A stretch of 64,000 nt of DNA. It comes from Rhodococcus sp. 14-1411-2a. Lineage in GTDB: Bacteria; Actinomycetota; Actinomycetes; Mycobacteriales; Mycobacteriaceae. This document shows, in pieces, positions 33,557-43,198 of the stretch. The DNA is taken from the NCBI RefSeq assembly GCF_002259485.1, contig NZ_NPGA01000009.1:1-64000 (forward strand), read 5' to 3'. Position numbers and translations under genes: made by a program. The stretch's first letter is position 1. Each line of letters starts with the position of its first letter. The notes below the pieces were generated by a model. The model worked only from the letters and a program-made list of their open reading frames with translations. It did no database searches and was not told the origin of the DNA.

Positions 33557-35242
33557 ATGGCAGCATCACAGCAGGGCAGCAAGGGCAGTGCCGGCGCACT
33601 GAGCCTGTTGCTGATCACCGCCATTGCTGCGATCGGCATGTTCGGTGTCCTCTCGGGCGATCGCACGCCCCCGGTCGACGAAGGCACGTGCCTGCCGGCC
33701 GGCGCGGCCGTGGTGGCTCCGCACTCGGGAACAGTGGTGATGCCGCTGCGTGAAGGCACCTATCAGGCCACGAGCGGTTTCGGTGCCCGCACGAACCCGG
33801 TCACCGGCGAAGCCGAAGGACACCAGGGCCAGGACTACTCCGCCCCGATCGGAACCCCGATCTACGCGGCCACCGACGGCACGGTCGTCAAGGCCGAACA
33901 CGCCAGCGGGTTCGGCAACTGGATCATCATCGACACCACCGTCGACGGCCAGTCGCTCTCGACGGTCTACGGCCACATGAACGACGACGGCCTCGGGGTC
34001 ACCGCGGGCCAGACCGTCAAAGCCGGTGACCCGATCGGCGCCGTCGGCAACGCCGGACAGTCCACCGGGCCGCACCTGCACTTCGAGGTCTGGCCCGGCA
34101 CCCGTCTCGCATCCGGGTCGAGCCCGGTCGATCCCGTCGCCTGGCTCGCCGCCGCCGGTGCCACCGCCCCGATCGCCACCGCGGACGTCCTCGCCGCCAC
34201 CTCCGCCGCGACCCCGACCACCGGTGCTGCGGCGCAGGGCGTATCGAGCCGGTCGGTCAAACTCGCCGCCGCGATCAAACCCGGCTGCGGAGTCCCGGCC
34301 GGATCGACCGGACTGCGACCGGGATCGGTGCCCGCCGATTTCGAGCCGTGGATCGTCAAAGCCGGCACCGTGTGCCCCGAGGTCACTGCCCCGGTCGTCG
34401 CCGCGCAGCTCGAACAAGAGGGCGGCTTCGACGTCGACGCCCACAACGCAGGATCGGGCGCGGACGGACCGGCGCAGTTCATGCCCGCCACCTGGGCCGC
34501 GAAAGGCGTCGACGGAGACGGAGACGGCCGCAAGGACACCCGCAGCATCGCCGACGCGGTGATGAGCCAAGCCGCCTACGACTGCGAGCTGGCGGGCATC
34601 GCCAAGGACTCGCTCGCCGCCGGCAAGCTCAGCGGCGACCTGACCGAGCTGTACCTGTCGATGTACAACTGCGGGCCCGGTGCGACCCTCTCGCAGGGCC
34701 GGGTGTGCCAGAACGCCGAAACCCTCGACTACGTCGCGAAGATTCCCCGACGGGCAGCAGAGGCGTTCTCCGTCGCCGTCCCCCAGGCCACACCGGGCAT
34801 CGTCCCCGGTGGCCCGTTCGGTCAGAACGTCGTCGCGGCCGCGATGCGCTGGCTCGGCACCACCTACGCCTGGGGCGGAGGCGACCGGAACGGACCCACC
34901 CGCGGTGTCAGCGACGGCGGCGGCCGCGCGGACATGATCGGCGACTTCGACAAGGTCGGCTTCGACTGCTCCGGACTGGTCCTCTACGCCGTCGCACAAG
35001 CCTCCGGCGGCGCGATCGTGCTCCCCCACCAGGACTCGGCGCAGATCGCCGACAGCCGCGGCCGCGTCATCGCCACCCCCGGCGAGCTCGCTCCCGGCGA
35101 CATCATCCAACCCCACTCGGGCCACATCTTCATCTGGCTCGGCGGAAACAAGGTCGTCGAGGCACCGCAGTCCGGCGACGTCGTGAAGGTATCGGACTGG
35201 ACCCCGCCCGCGAGCGGCCTGACAGCACGGAGATTCGGATGA
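33557..35242 (+). CDS. Three-domain peptidoglycan hydrolase (M23 + lytic transglycosylase + NlpC/P60)
   Basis: A 561-residue cell-wall hydrolase anchored by one N-terminal helix (12-32). Residues 65-185 are an M23 endopeptidase with His89 and Asp93 (HQGQDYS) and His173/His175 (GPHLHFEVW). Residues 260-400 are a lytic transglycosylase with candidate Glu286/288 (EQEGGFDVDAHN) and GPAQFMPATW. Residues 420-561 are NlpC/P60 with Cys471 (FDCSGL) and His523 (SGHIFIW). The three activities cut peptide cross-links, glycan strands and stem peptides, as VirB1-type enzymes do for secretion channels. Its stop overlaps the next gene's start. Confidence 0.93.
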   Translation: MAASQQGSKGSAGALSLLLITAIAAIGMFGVLSGDRTPPVDEGTCLPAGAAVVAPHSGTVVMPLREGTYQATSGFGARTNPVTGEAEGHQGQDYSAPIGTPIYAATDGTVVKAEHASGFGNWIIIDTTVDGQSLSTVYGHMNDDGLGVTAGQTVKAGDPIGAVGNAGQSTGPHLHFEVWPGTRLASGSSPVDPVAWLAAAGATAPIATADVLAATSAATPTTGAAAQGVSSRSVKLAAAIKPGCGVPAGSTGLRPGSVPADFEPWIVKAGTVCPEVTAPVVAAQLEQEGGFDVDAHNAGSGADGPAQFMPATWAAKGVDGDGDGRKDTRSIADAVMSQAAYDCELAGIAKDSLAAGKLSGDLTELYLSMYNCGPGATLSQGRVCQNAETLDYVAKIPRRAAEAFSVAVPQATPGIVPGGPFGQNVVAAAMRWLGTTYAWGGGDRNGPTRGVSDGGGRADMIGDFDKVGFDCSGLVLYAVAQASGGAIVLPHQDSAQIADSRGRVIATPGELAPGDIIQPHSGHIFIWLGGNKVVEAPQSGDVVKVSDWTPPASGLTARRFG

Positions 35243-35832
35243 GAACCACCCGCACCGCCCTGACCGGATTGCTCATCGCTGCAACGGTTCTCACTGCCTG
35301 CGGTGGTGAAAGCACTGACAACGGCAGCGATGCCCCGTCGATCCCGGCGCAGCAGTGGACACCGGGTACGCCCCCGCCGAGCGGCAGCGATCCCACCCGT
35401 ACCCCGCCGCCGGCCGCGACCGCGCTTCCCGACATCGCGGCCGGGGTGGACCGTCAGGACCCGGACTCGGTGGCCAACACGGCCTTGACGGTCTGGTTCA
35501 CCTGGAACACCGCCGTCGACGCCGGACCCAACGATGCCGCCGCCCGCACCGCACCGCTGCTCACCTCCGACTACGCGCGCGAGATCACCTCCACCACAGC
35601 GCAATCGAGCCCCGGCGCGCAATGGCTGGACTGGGCCGCGCGCGGCGCGGTCCTGACCCCCGACCTCGTCGTCGCCGACGAACCCGTTCCCCCGCAGACC
35701 GATTCGACGGCATACCGGTCCTACCACGTCACCCAACGCATCGACGGTGCCCCGGTGAGCGAGAGGGTCGTCGCGATGATCCTGCGGCGCTGCTCCGACG
35801 GCTGGGAGGTGAGCCGCATTCAGGACAAATAG
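35239..35832 (+). CDS. Lipoprotein of the transfer operon
   Basis: A 197-residue lipoprotein. A basic start and hydrophobic segment end in the lipobox LTAC (Cys21), followed by a Pro/Ser/Thr-rich linker to about residue 65. The C-terminal 130 residues resemble an NTF2-like fold (VWFTWNTAVD, then RSYHVTQRIDG and GWEVSRIQD). The ATG overlaps the stop of the peptidoglycan hydrolase gene. It probably sits on the outer face of the membrane as part of the channel, as VirB7 lipoproteins do, although it is larger and unrelated in sequence. Confidence 0.8.
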   Translation: MRTTRTALTGLLIAATVLTACGGESTDNGSDAPSIPAQQWTPGTPPPSGSDPTRTPPPAATALPDIAAGVDRQDPDSVANTALTVWFTWNTAVDAGPNDAAARTAPLLTSDYAREITSTTAQSSPGAQWLDWAARGAVLTPDLVVADEPVPPQTDSTAYRSYHVTQRIDGAPVSERVVAMILRRCSDGWEVSRIQDK

Positions 35833-35890
35833 CCCCGCCTCGTGCATCCACTGGCACTGCAGAACAACATGTTTCGGAAAGGAACCCCCG

Positions 35891-36304
35891 ATGGACACAA
35901 AATCCGTCACCACCCCCACCACCCGCACCCCGCACCGGGCACGCCGCGTACTCGGCGTCCTCGCCTTTACAGCCGCGCTGACCGTCCTGGCCGGCGGAGT
36001 CGCCGCCGCACAGGCGGTCAACCCGTACGACGGGGTCAACCCGGACATCGGCCTGTTCGGCCCTGCCCTGAACCAGACGTGGAAGCGCCTGCTCGCGGCG
36101 ATCTGGGGAGCCAGCATCGCCCTCGCGGGCCTGTGGGTGCTGACCTCGTTCCTTAGCTCCAGGAAGGCCCGTAAACGCAACATGTCCAGCGATCTGAGCG
36201 AGGCGGGCGAGGATCTCAAGCTCTCCCTCATCATCTTGGGCGGTGTGGCTGCTGTCTCGCCGATCGTCGGCGCGATCCTGCTCCTCGTCCAGCCCGGCGC
36301 ATAG
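35891..36304 (+). CDS. Small two-helix membrane protein, VirB2-pilin-like
   Basis: A 137-residue protein with a signal-like N-terminal helix (VLGVLAFTAALTVLAGGVAA) ending AQAV, then two hydrophobic helices (LAAIWGASIALAGLWVLTSF and LIILGGVAAVSPIVGAILLL) separated by a basic loop with KARKR. That layout (long leader, two helices, short loop) is like VirB2/TrbC pilins, but there is no sequence proof. GGAAAGGAA precedes the ATG. It lies between a lipoprotein and a VirB8-like protein in the operon. Confidence 0.7.
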   Translation: MDTKSVTTPTTRTPHRARRVLGVLAFTAALTVLAGGVAAAQAVNPYDGVNPDIGLFGPALNQTWKRLLAAIWGASIALAGLWVLTSFLSSRKARKRNMSSDLSEAGEDLKLSLIILGGVAAVSPIVGAILLLVQPGA

Positions 36305-36376
36305 CCGATCGCGGATCTGACTACCACTCTCCCCTCCTCTCCGACGCGGCACCATCCGCAGAAACGAGCACTCATC

Positions 36377-37117
36377 ATGGCCATCGACTACCGCAACGTC
36401 GGTTCCGAACCCCCCAGCTCGCCCAACACCGGCACCGTCTCCGGTGATCAGCACTCCGACAGCAAGTCCGGGTCCAAGCGCTGGATCATTCTCGGGGCCG
36501 TCGCCCTGGCGGTCCTCGCCGTCGTCTCGGTGATCGTGGTCGGTCTGTCGGGCAGCTCCGACAACTCCGGTGCCGGTGGCTCCGATGCCATCCGCGCAGT
36601 ACACGGGCCCACGACGGTGGACAACGGTGTCCCCAGCGGCTACACCCGCGACACCCAAGGCGCATCGACTGCCGCGGTGAACGTGCTCCAAGCGTTCGAT
36701 CAGGCCAGCCAGGGCCGCATCGACATGAACGATGTCCGCTCGACGATGATCGCCGCCGACCCCGGTGCCGAACTGGCCCGCGAGATCGAAGTCGGAAGCA
36801 ACCGCGACGAGAGCAGCGACGTGATGAACACTCTGCCGGCCGCGGTGCACGTGTCCTCGTTCAGCACCGACGCCGCGCAGATCTCGGTGTGGTCGATGAC
36901 CACCACACAGTCCGACATCAACAACACCGGCACCGTCGCTGTGAGCACTCTGTGGGCGACCACCGACATCTCGTTGGTCTGGCAGGACGGGGACTGGAAG
37001 GCCAAGGACTGGTCCTACCGCCAGGGCCCGCGACCGGAGGACGCGTCCTACCCGGCCGCTGATTCCGCGCTCGGCGGTCAACTGACCGCCGGGTACTACA
37101 CCTTCTACATCGACTAG
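36377..37117 (+). CDS. VirB8-like bitopic membrane protein
   Basis: A 246-residue protein with a short cytoplasmic tail, one membrane helix (WIILGAVALAVLAVVSVIVV) and an extracytoplasmic domain of about 185 residues. The tail/helix/NTF2-like-domain layout matches VirB8/TcpC channel proteins of type IV secretion. VPSGYTRDTQGASTAAVNVL and the closing DWSYRQGPRP are seen in similar proteins of actinobacterial transfer clusters. It ends eight bases before the VirB6-like gene. Confidence 0.72.
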   Translation: MAIDYRNVGSEPPSSPNTGTVSGDQHSDSKSGSKRWIILGAVALAVLAVVSVIVVGLSGSSDNSGAGGSDAIRAVHGPTTVDNGVPSGYTRDTQGASTAAVNVLQAFDQASQGRIDMNDVRSTMIAADPGAELAREIEVGSNRDESSDVMNTLPAAVHVSSFSTDAAQISVWSMTTTQSDINNTGTVAVSTLWATTDISLVWQDGDWKAKDWSYRQGPRPEDASYPAADSALGGQLTAGYYTFYID

Positions 37118-37125
37118 GAGAGAAC

Positions 37126-39297
37126 ATGATTCGCCGTCTCGTTCTCATCGCGGTCACTGCCGCACTGGTGGCTCTGTTCGGGTCATCCGCTGTTGCGCTC
37201 GCCCAGCCTTCCGCCGTTCCCGCTCCCGCACCGGGTGCGGTCACCGCCCAGCAACCGGCATCGAGGCTGCCCGCGCACTTCCCGGACGATCTCAAGAAAT
37301 TCATCGGCGGTACCGAGGAATTTCGGAGCGGGCCCTGGTTCGCAGGGGACTGCCGAGACCGCGGCGGCGACCTGGGAACCTATATCTCCCAAGCACTCAC
37401 GAACGAAAACCGGCTCCTGTACTGGACGGCATCGGATGAGAACAAGGTCGCCATGCTCGGCGGTGCCAGCGCGGTCGGCAGCGATGCGCAGGCCCTCGCC
37501 ACAGCCGAGATCACCCGTAAGGCCGTCGCCGACGGGACCGAACCACCCGCCGACGCTCTGCCGACGGTGTTCCCAGCCGGGGACACCAGCTTTCACCCAC
37601 CGACGGGAACGTGCGCCGAGGACCTCGCCCGGTGGGGAACCAAGGAATGGGGCACGTGGGGCTTCGCCTGGGCGCAGAGCCCGGACGCGGACTCGCTGAC
37701 CGCGATCAAAGCGCTGCCCGGTGCCGACAAGGTGCCCGACGCCGCCTGGTCGGACCCGTGCTCACAGGGTTCGGGCGACCAGTACTGCATGCACGCGTTC
37801 TTCGTCGACTGCTCGAAAGCCGAACGGGCAGATGCCAGCCGCTGCCAGGACTGGAATCTGTCGATCGGACGATTGTTCGCCGGCACCGCGAACTGGATCG
37901 ACAAGAACACCTCGTTCACCGAGCGCCTCGAGGACACCCTGGGCAAGGTCATCGCGGCCACCCCGCAGTACAAGCTCGGCAAGGCCTACCTGCAGGCATT
38001 CTCCTGGATCTCGGGGGCTGCGAACGACATCGTCGACTTCGTCACCGATCCGACCACCGTCATCGACGACTGGGTCAACGCCACCAAAAGCGGGGCCCTC
38101 TCGCTCACCGACGCCGTGCTGCGTGGGCTGACTTCGACCGGCGACTTCGATCCCACCCAGCAATGGTTCGTGACCCATTACGCCGGATCGACGGGTCTGG
38201 GAATCATGGTCATGGCGGTGGCGGTCCTGCTGGCGATCATGCGATCGCGGCACAAGGGCTCACCGTCGGAGCTGGTGGCCAACGTCTTCGGCTACATGCC
38301 CGCCGGGGTGGTGATGATGCTGTTCTCCCTGGCCCTGGCTCAACTGTTGATCGAGTTCGCGACAGTGCTCACCGAGGGCATCGCCAGTTTCAGCGGCTCC
38401 ACGATCACCGAGATGGTGCAGAACATCTACGCCACGATGGGCACGCTGAACAAGGACACCGTCGTCGGCGGCTCGATCGTCGGCCTGGTCTTCTTCGGGA
38501 TCTTGCTGCTCGGTGCGATGTCGGTCTATCTGGGTCTGCTCATGCACCAGATCGGGCTTCCGCTGACCGCATGCGTCGCCGGAATCGGCTACGGCATGTG
38601 GGTGCACCCGACGTGGCGGACCAAGGCGCTGCGGCCACTGTTCACCTTCGTCGGCATCGTGCTCAGCAAGCCGATGCTGTTCCTGCTCATCGCGATCGTG
38701 CTCGCCGGGGCCAACAACGCTCTGCTCTCGGGCGGCGGCGGCTCAGGAGACCTGACCTCGCTCGGCGCTCTCGTGCTCGTCGGGGCCTCGATGGTCGTCG
38801 TCGGCCTGGCACCGTGGTCGATGCTCGCGTGGGCACCGATCCTGCCGACCAAGGCCGACTCCGAAGGATTCGGCCGCGGCGGTGGCTCCGTCGCCGGTGG
38901 TGTCATCGGAGGCGTGGGCGGCTCGGCCCTGTTCCGCAGCCGGAGCGGCGGAGGTGGCGGAGGCGGGTCGACCGTCACACCGCGCTCGACCCGCTCCGGC
39001 GACGGCGTCGACAAGGCCACCCGATCCGCGCATTCGACCCCGACGAACAACTCCACCCCCGGCCACACCACCGGGGCCGCCCACAGCGGCGCCAACAAAG
39101 GCGGGGCGTCGACACCGAAGCGCTCGACGATGGGTATGGCCGGCCGACTCGGCGGAAAGCTCGCGACGGGATCTGCCGCGACGGTCGCCTCGGCCGGGGC
39201 CGCAGCCGTGCCGATCGCCGCGCAGTCCGCAGCGGCGGCGATGAACAAAGCCAAATCCAGTGCCGAGTCCGCTCCGTCCGAAGCCGAAGGCAGGTAA
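37126..39297 (+). CDS. VirB6/TrbL-like polytopic channel protein
   Basis: A 723-residue protein. It has a signal peptide (to about residue 30), an exported Cys-containing domain of about 300 residues (CRDRGGD, CAEDLARWG, DPCSQGSGDQYC), then six or so membrane helices between residues 350 and 580 and an Arg/Ser/Gly/Ala-rich cytoplasmic tail. Large exported N-terminal domains followed by a helix bundle are typical of VirB6-like subunits in Gram-positive transfer systems. TAGGAGAG precedes the ATG. Its end is three bases from the SCO6880 gene. Confidence 0.82.
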   Translation: MIRRLVLIAVTAALVALFGSSAVALAQPSAVPAPAPGAVTAQQPASRLPAHFPDDLKKFIGGTEEFRSGPWFAGDCRDRGGDLGTYISQALTNENRLLYWTASDENKVAMLGGASAVGSDAQALATAEITRKAVADGTEPPADALPTVFPAGDTSFHPPTGTCAEDLARWGTKEWGTWGFAWAQSPDADSLTAIKALPGADKVPDAAWSDPCSQGSGDQYCMHAFFVDCSKAERADASRCQDWNLSIGRLFAGTANWIDKNTSFTERLEDTLGKVIAATPQYKLGKAYLQAFSWISGAANDIVDFVTDPTTVIDDWVNATKSGALSLTDAVLRGLTSTGDFDPTQQWFVTHYAGSTGLGIMVMAVAVLLAIMRSRHKGSPSELVANVFGYMPAGVVMMLFSLALAQLLIEFATVLTEGIASFSGSTITEMVQNIYATMGTLNKDTVVGGSIVGLVFFGILLLGAMSVYLGLLMHQIGLPLTACVAGIGYGMWVHPTWRTKALRPLFTFVGIVLSKPMLFLLIAIVLAGANNALLSGGGGSGDLTSLGALVLVGASMVVVGLAPWSMLAWAPILPTKADSEGFGRGGGSVAGGVIGGVGGSALFRSRSGGGGGGGSTVTPRSTRSGDGVDKATRSAHSTPTNNSTPGHTTGAAHSGANKGGASTPKRSTMGMAGRLGGKLATGSAATVASAGAAAVPIAAQSAAAAMNKAKSSAESAPSEAEGR

Positions 39298-39300
39298 GCG

Positions 39301-40887
39301 ATGTCGACCGAGACCGTCGAGCACGACAGCGAGCAGAGAACCTCCATCCTGGGCGGTGAGATCGCACGCCGCGGCATGACCGGGATCTCGGCACCGGTGC
39401 TCATCACCTGGACCGCGGCCTTGATCATCGGCGTCGTGTACTACTTCGCGGCCGGAGGCGGCGCGATGACCGTCGGGCTCGTGGCCGTGTTCTACGTCGG
39501 GGTGTTCGCCTCGACATACGAATTCGGTGAAACCTCGCTGGCGTCGCGGCAGTTGCACCGATTGAGGAACTGGGCGCGGATGCGGCGCGGGGAGCACGTC
39601 TACCGCAACGCCGACGACCCCGCCTACGGGATCGCCGACCTCGACCCCGGCTGGGAGTACCCGGTCCCGCTCGGGCGGACCGCCCCGCTCGACGTCGCCG
39701 GCACCGGCCTGGACGAGATGTTCATCGTCCGCACCGCCAACCCCGGCGAGCGGGCCTACTACACGGTCGTACTGTCCGTGCAGGGCCTGGCCGGCGGGCT
39801 GCGCACCGACGCGGCCTGGGCGACGACCTCGGAGAAGTTTGGTCTGTTCAGCGCCTCGATGGCCCGCAAGACCTCGCTCATCCGCGGAGTGCAGCTGATC
39901 CACCGCTCCATTCCCGCGGATCTGACCATGCACGAGGACTGGGTCGAGCGGGAAGTCGAAAAGCTCGGCGACATGCGTTTGCGGGCACCGGTGGAGTCCT
40001 ACGGCGACCTCATCGACACCATTCGGCCGCACTCGGAAGAGCACCGGGCGTACGTGGTGCTCAAATTCCCACAGACCGACCACTTCGAGGCCGAAGCCGC
40101 GCGGGCGGCGGGCGGGAAAGGTGCCCGATTCGAAGGCGGTGTCGCCCAGGTGATCCGCGACGAGACGATGCGCGCGGTGAGCAAACTCGTCGCCGCCGGC
40201 ATGGGCCGCGTCCAGGTCCTCGGTAAGCAGCGCAGCTGTGCGCTGATCCGCGCGTTCATCGACCCGTCGAACCCACTCGATCGCCACCAAGGGGCGCGGT
40301 GGTCGAACTGCTGGCCCTCCTACGTCGGCGGCCACGACTCGGTGGTGGTATCCGGCCGCTGGCACACCCGTGTCGGGTTCCTCCCGCCGGCGAGCATCGA
40401 ACCCATTCCGCTGGGCCCGTTGTGGCTCGCGCCGCTGCTGACCGGGGTCGGCCCCGACATCGGCGACGACGAGAACCCGCCCTCACCAACGATCCGAACA
40501 GTCAGTGTCCGAGTCGATTTCGTGCCCGACGCCGTCGCCCGGGAAGCGGCCAGCCAAGACTTCACCCAGGACAAGGCGGCGCAGGAAAGCGCCGCACGCA
40601 AAGGCATCACCGGCGACGGCTCGGCCGAAGTGATGGCCACCGCGTCCGGGCGTCGACGCGCCGATCTGATGCCCGGCTCGGGCCATCACGGCACCATCTA
40701 CTCCCTCGCCGTCGCGGTCACCGGCCGCGACGAAGACGACCTCGAGCGGGCCTGCATGCGCGTGGAGGAAGCCGCCGACGAATCGGCAATCAAAACCATC
40801 ACATGGCAGGACGACACGCACGACGTCGCCCTGTTCACCACCCTTCCCTTCGCTCGCGGTCTCGCCGTGACGCGCTACACCAAGTAG
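39301..40887 (+). CDS. SCO6880-family transfer protein
   Basis: A 528-residue protein with two N-terminal helices (VLITWTAALIIGVVYYFAAG and AMTVGLVAVFYVGVF) and a large cytoplasmic domain. This matches the SCO6880 family of actinobacterial conjugation clusters, thought to combine a PrgI/VirB3-like membrane part with the N-terminal domain of VirB4. The ATPase half is encoded by the next gene, 14 bases downstream, so the two probably form a split VirB4. Family identity is from recall of its N-terminal layout and context. Confidence 0.83.
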   Translation: MSTETVEHDSEQRTSILGGEIARRGMTGISAPVLITWTAALIIGVVYYFAAGGGAMTVGLVAVFYVGVFASTYEFGETSLASRQLHRLRNWARMRRGEHVYRNADDPAYGIADLDPGWEYPVPLGRTAPLDVAGTGLDEMFIVRTANPGERAYYTVVLSVQGLAGGLRTDAAWATTSEKFGLFSASMARKTSLIRGVQLIHRSIPADLTMHEDWVEREVEKLGDMRLRAPVESYGDLIDTIRPHSEEHRAYVVLKFPQTDHFEAEAARAAGGKGARFEGGVAQVIRDETMRAVSKLVAAGMGRVQVLGKQRSCALIRAFIDPSNPLDRHQGARWSNCWPSYVGGHDSVVVSGRWHTRVGFLPPASIEPIPLGPLWLAPLLTGVGPDIGDDENPPSPTIRTVSVRVDFVPDAVAREAASQDFTQDKAAQESAARKGITGDGSAEVMATASGRRRADLMPGSGHHGTIYSLAVAVTGRDEDDLERACMRVEEAADESAIKTITWQDDTHDVALFTTLPFARGLAVTRYTK

Positions 40888-40901
40888 CCCAGGAGATTTC
40901 G

Positions 40902-42398
40902 ATGCCGCAACACACCACCCATCGTCCGTACACTCGACCGGCCGCGACCGAGCAACCGGTACGCCCGCGGTTGCTCGGCGGCGATCGCGAACGACTCGGC
41001 GACGGCGGTGCCGTCCTCGAGGCCGCGCAGGCGCTCCCCCAGCGGATTGCCCGCCGTAAGCCACCTCGGCGGTTCGCGCTCCTCGACCGTTACGGATGGT
41101 ACGAACCCCGCTCCGAAGGTGCGTGGAGTACGACCAGGCAGTCCGAAGCGCTGAACCTGGCCATCAGCCGCCGCAGTGCCCGCCACCAGGGAGCGGTGAC
41201 CGGCCTGAACCGGATCTCCCAGGACCTGGTGATCACCGATCCGTTCGAGCTCTACGGCACCGACATCTCCAACATCAACGTCTGCGTCGTCGGGGACATC
41301 GGCAAGGGCAAGTCGTCGATGATCAAGACCGCGTTTTTGTGGCGGCAGATCATCTTCGGCCGACAGGTGGTGGTCATCGACAAGAAACGTCAGGGCAGCG
41401 AGGGCGAGTACTCCATCTTCGCCCGCACCCTCGGGGTGGAATCGGTCCGGTTCAAAACCGGTGGCGGCGGTGCCAGGCTGAACCTGCTCGATCCCGCGAT
41501 CACCACCGGCGGTGAACACGCCGGCGGCCTCGACGGTGTCACCCCGGCCGGTCAGGAAGCCCTCGTGCTCGCCGTCCTCGCCGACACGATGGAACGCCCG
41601 CTGACCACCCCGGAGAAGAGCGCCGTCGGCCGAGCGTTGGAGCTGGTCAACGCCGACGCCGCCGCGTCCGGTCGCGCACCGGTGCTCGAGGATCTCGCCC
41701 GCCGCCTCGTCGAGCCGTCCACCGACGACGGAACGTACTTCGGTGACCGCTGGTCCGAGCGCTCGCTCGAATGGGGCTACGAGCCGGGCCTGGCCCTGCT
41801 GCGCCTGGTCGACAGGGACCTCAAAGGCCTCGTCGACGCAGAAACCTCCCCGGAGGTCCGGGAGGCGCTCGAGCACCCCTTCGCGCACTTCGACGTCTCC
41901 GCGTTGCCGACCGAAGGGCCTGCGCTGCGGGTGGTGATGACCGTGATCAACACCTGGTTGGCGAACCTGCTCGCGGCACGCTCGTCGGTGTCCAAGCAGA
42001 CCATTCTCATCGTCGAGGAAGGCTGGCACGTCGCCGAAGGATCGACCGGCACTGTGTTCCGGTCGAACATGAAACTCTCTCGTGGACTGGGCCTGTCGAC
42101 CGTTTCGGCCTTCCATCACCCCTCGGACATGCCCCACGATTCCCCCGCTCGGGCGCTCATGCAGGAGGCGGGAATCGTGTTCCTGTTCGCGCAGGAACGT
42201 TACGACGACGCCCGCGAGACCGCGGAGATGTATCACCTGCCGCCCGGGTCCATCGACATCATCATGGGCCTGGGCCAGGGCGAATGCCTGGTCAAGATCG
42301 GCTCGTCCGACCCGATCCTCATGGAACACGTCCGCTCACCGCAGGAGATCGCCCTCACCGACACCGATGCCGCCGTCAAAGGAGTCAAGCCAGCATGA
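40902..42398 (+). CDS. VirB4-like conjugation ATPase
   Basis: A 498-residue cytoplasmic ATPase. Walker A is GDIGKGKS at 131-138; QTILIVEEGWHVAE is Walker B with an adjacent Glu, and later MGLGQGECLVKIG is a typical VirB4/TraC motor segment. It powers assembly of the channel and perhaps substrate translocation. AGGAGA precedes the ATG at 40902. The stop overlaps the next start (ATGA). Together with the SCO6880 protein it appears to represent a VirB4 split over two genes. Confidence 0.9.
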   Translation: MPQHTTHRPYTRPAATEQPVRPRLLGGDRERLGDGGAVLEAAQALPQRIARRKPPRRFALLDRYGWYEPRSEGAWSTTRQSEALNLAISRRSARHQGAVTGLNRISQDLVITDPFELYGTDISNINVCVVGDIGKGKSSMIKTAFLWRQIIFGRQVVVIDKKRQGSEGEYSIFARTLGVESVRFKTGGGGARLNLLDPAITTGGEHAGGLDGVTPAGQEALVLAVLADTMERPLTTPEKSAVGRALELVNADAAASGRAPVLEDLARRLVEPSTDDGTYFGDRWSERSLEWGYEPGLALLRLVDRDLKGLVDAETSPEVREALEHPFAHFDVSALPTEGPALRVVMTVINTWLANLLAARSSVSKQTILIVEEGWHVAEGSTGTVFRSNMKLSRGLGLSTVSAFHHPSDMPHDSPARALMQEAGIVFLFAQERYDDARETAEMYHLPPGSIDIIMGLGQGECLVKIGSSDPILMEHVRSPQEIALTDTDAAVKGVKPA

Positions 42399-43198
42399 GC
42401 ACCTCATCGCCCTCCTCGTCAGCGGCCCGGCGTTCCCGCACCATCGACGTGCGCGTGAGCTCGCCGGCCCCGATCGGGTACGACTACACCTGCGCGAGCG
42501 GGGAGAGGCGGTTCGCGTCCCCCTCGGCCGCAGCGCGATTCGCCGTCAGCCATGCCGCCGGCCTCGACTGGCCCGACATCACCGTCACCATCACGCACAC
42601 TCCAGTCTCCGACGGTGCCGACGACGTCTGTGTGTCCGGTACCGCGGGCGAGATCGCCTGCGCACTCGCCGCCATCCCGGCCTACAGCGCCGGCGTCCGC
42701 ACAGCGCGGATACCGGCACCGGGCTACCTGCGTGCCGCCGTCGACGGCGTCGCCCTGCCGATCCAGTGGCAGGGCGGCGTCGGCCCCGATGGCCGCGTGA
42801 GTGCGGAAGCCGGCGTCGACGTGCGTGTGCTCTCGACTCGGCCCGACCCGCTGCCGAACTCGACAGTGCTGCTCGGACAGTGGGCACCGGACCTCGCGCA
42901 CCGCCTCGCGCACGACCTTGCCCGCTCGATCACCGAGCGCAGTGGTCAACGCACCCCGGCCACCGTGACGCACCTCCCCGACCAGGGGCGGTACGAGATC
43001 ACCCATTCCGACCCGGTCTCCGATACCGACGCCGCCGCGGTGGTCCGGTACATCCGGATCACCCGACTACGAGCCAACCTCGCCGCCCTCGACCCGGTGG
43101 CCGACGCGGACTGCGCTGTCGGTCTCGCCGCCGAGCTGCATGTGCTCGAAAGCTATTCCCGGCGTGTCCCTTCCACCGACGACAGGACAGTTCGATGA
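42395..43198 (+). CDS. Hypothetical protein between transfer ATPases
   Basis: A 267-residue soluble protein, Ala/Asp/Val-rich, with no recognised domain. It has an alternating strand/helix pattern (TIDVRVSSPAPIGYDYTC early; LAHRLAHDLARSITERSGQ later). It overlaps both neighbours by four bases, so it is co-translated with the VirB4-like and VirD4-like ATPases and may be an adaptor between them. That role is inference. Confidence 0.75.
   Translation: MSTSSPSSSAARRSRTIDVRVSSPAPIGYDYTCASGERRFASPSAAARFAVSHAAGLDWPDITVTITHTPVSDGADDVCVSGTAGEIACALAAIPAYSAGVRTARIPAPGYLRAAVDGVALPIQWQGGVGPDGRVSAEAGVDVRVLSTRPDPLPNSTVLLGQWAPDLAHRLAHDLARSITERSGQRTPATVTHLPDQGRYEITHSDPVSDTDAAAVVRYIRITRLRANLAALDPVADADCAVGLAAELHVLESYSRRVPSTDDRTVR

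Noticed and set aside
33566-35125. Long minus-strand frame opposite the peptidoglycan hydrolase gene
   Set aside because: The plus strand encodes three intact catalytic domains. The antisense translation is Gly/Asp/Val-rich without motifs.
38743-40365. Long minus-strand frame spanning the VirB6-like and SCO6880 genes
   Set aside because: It crosses two well-supported genes and has shadow-like composition.
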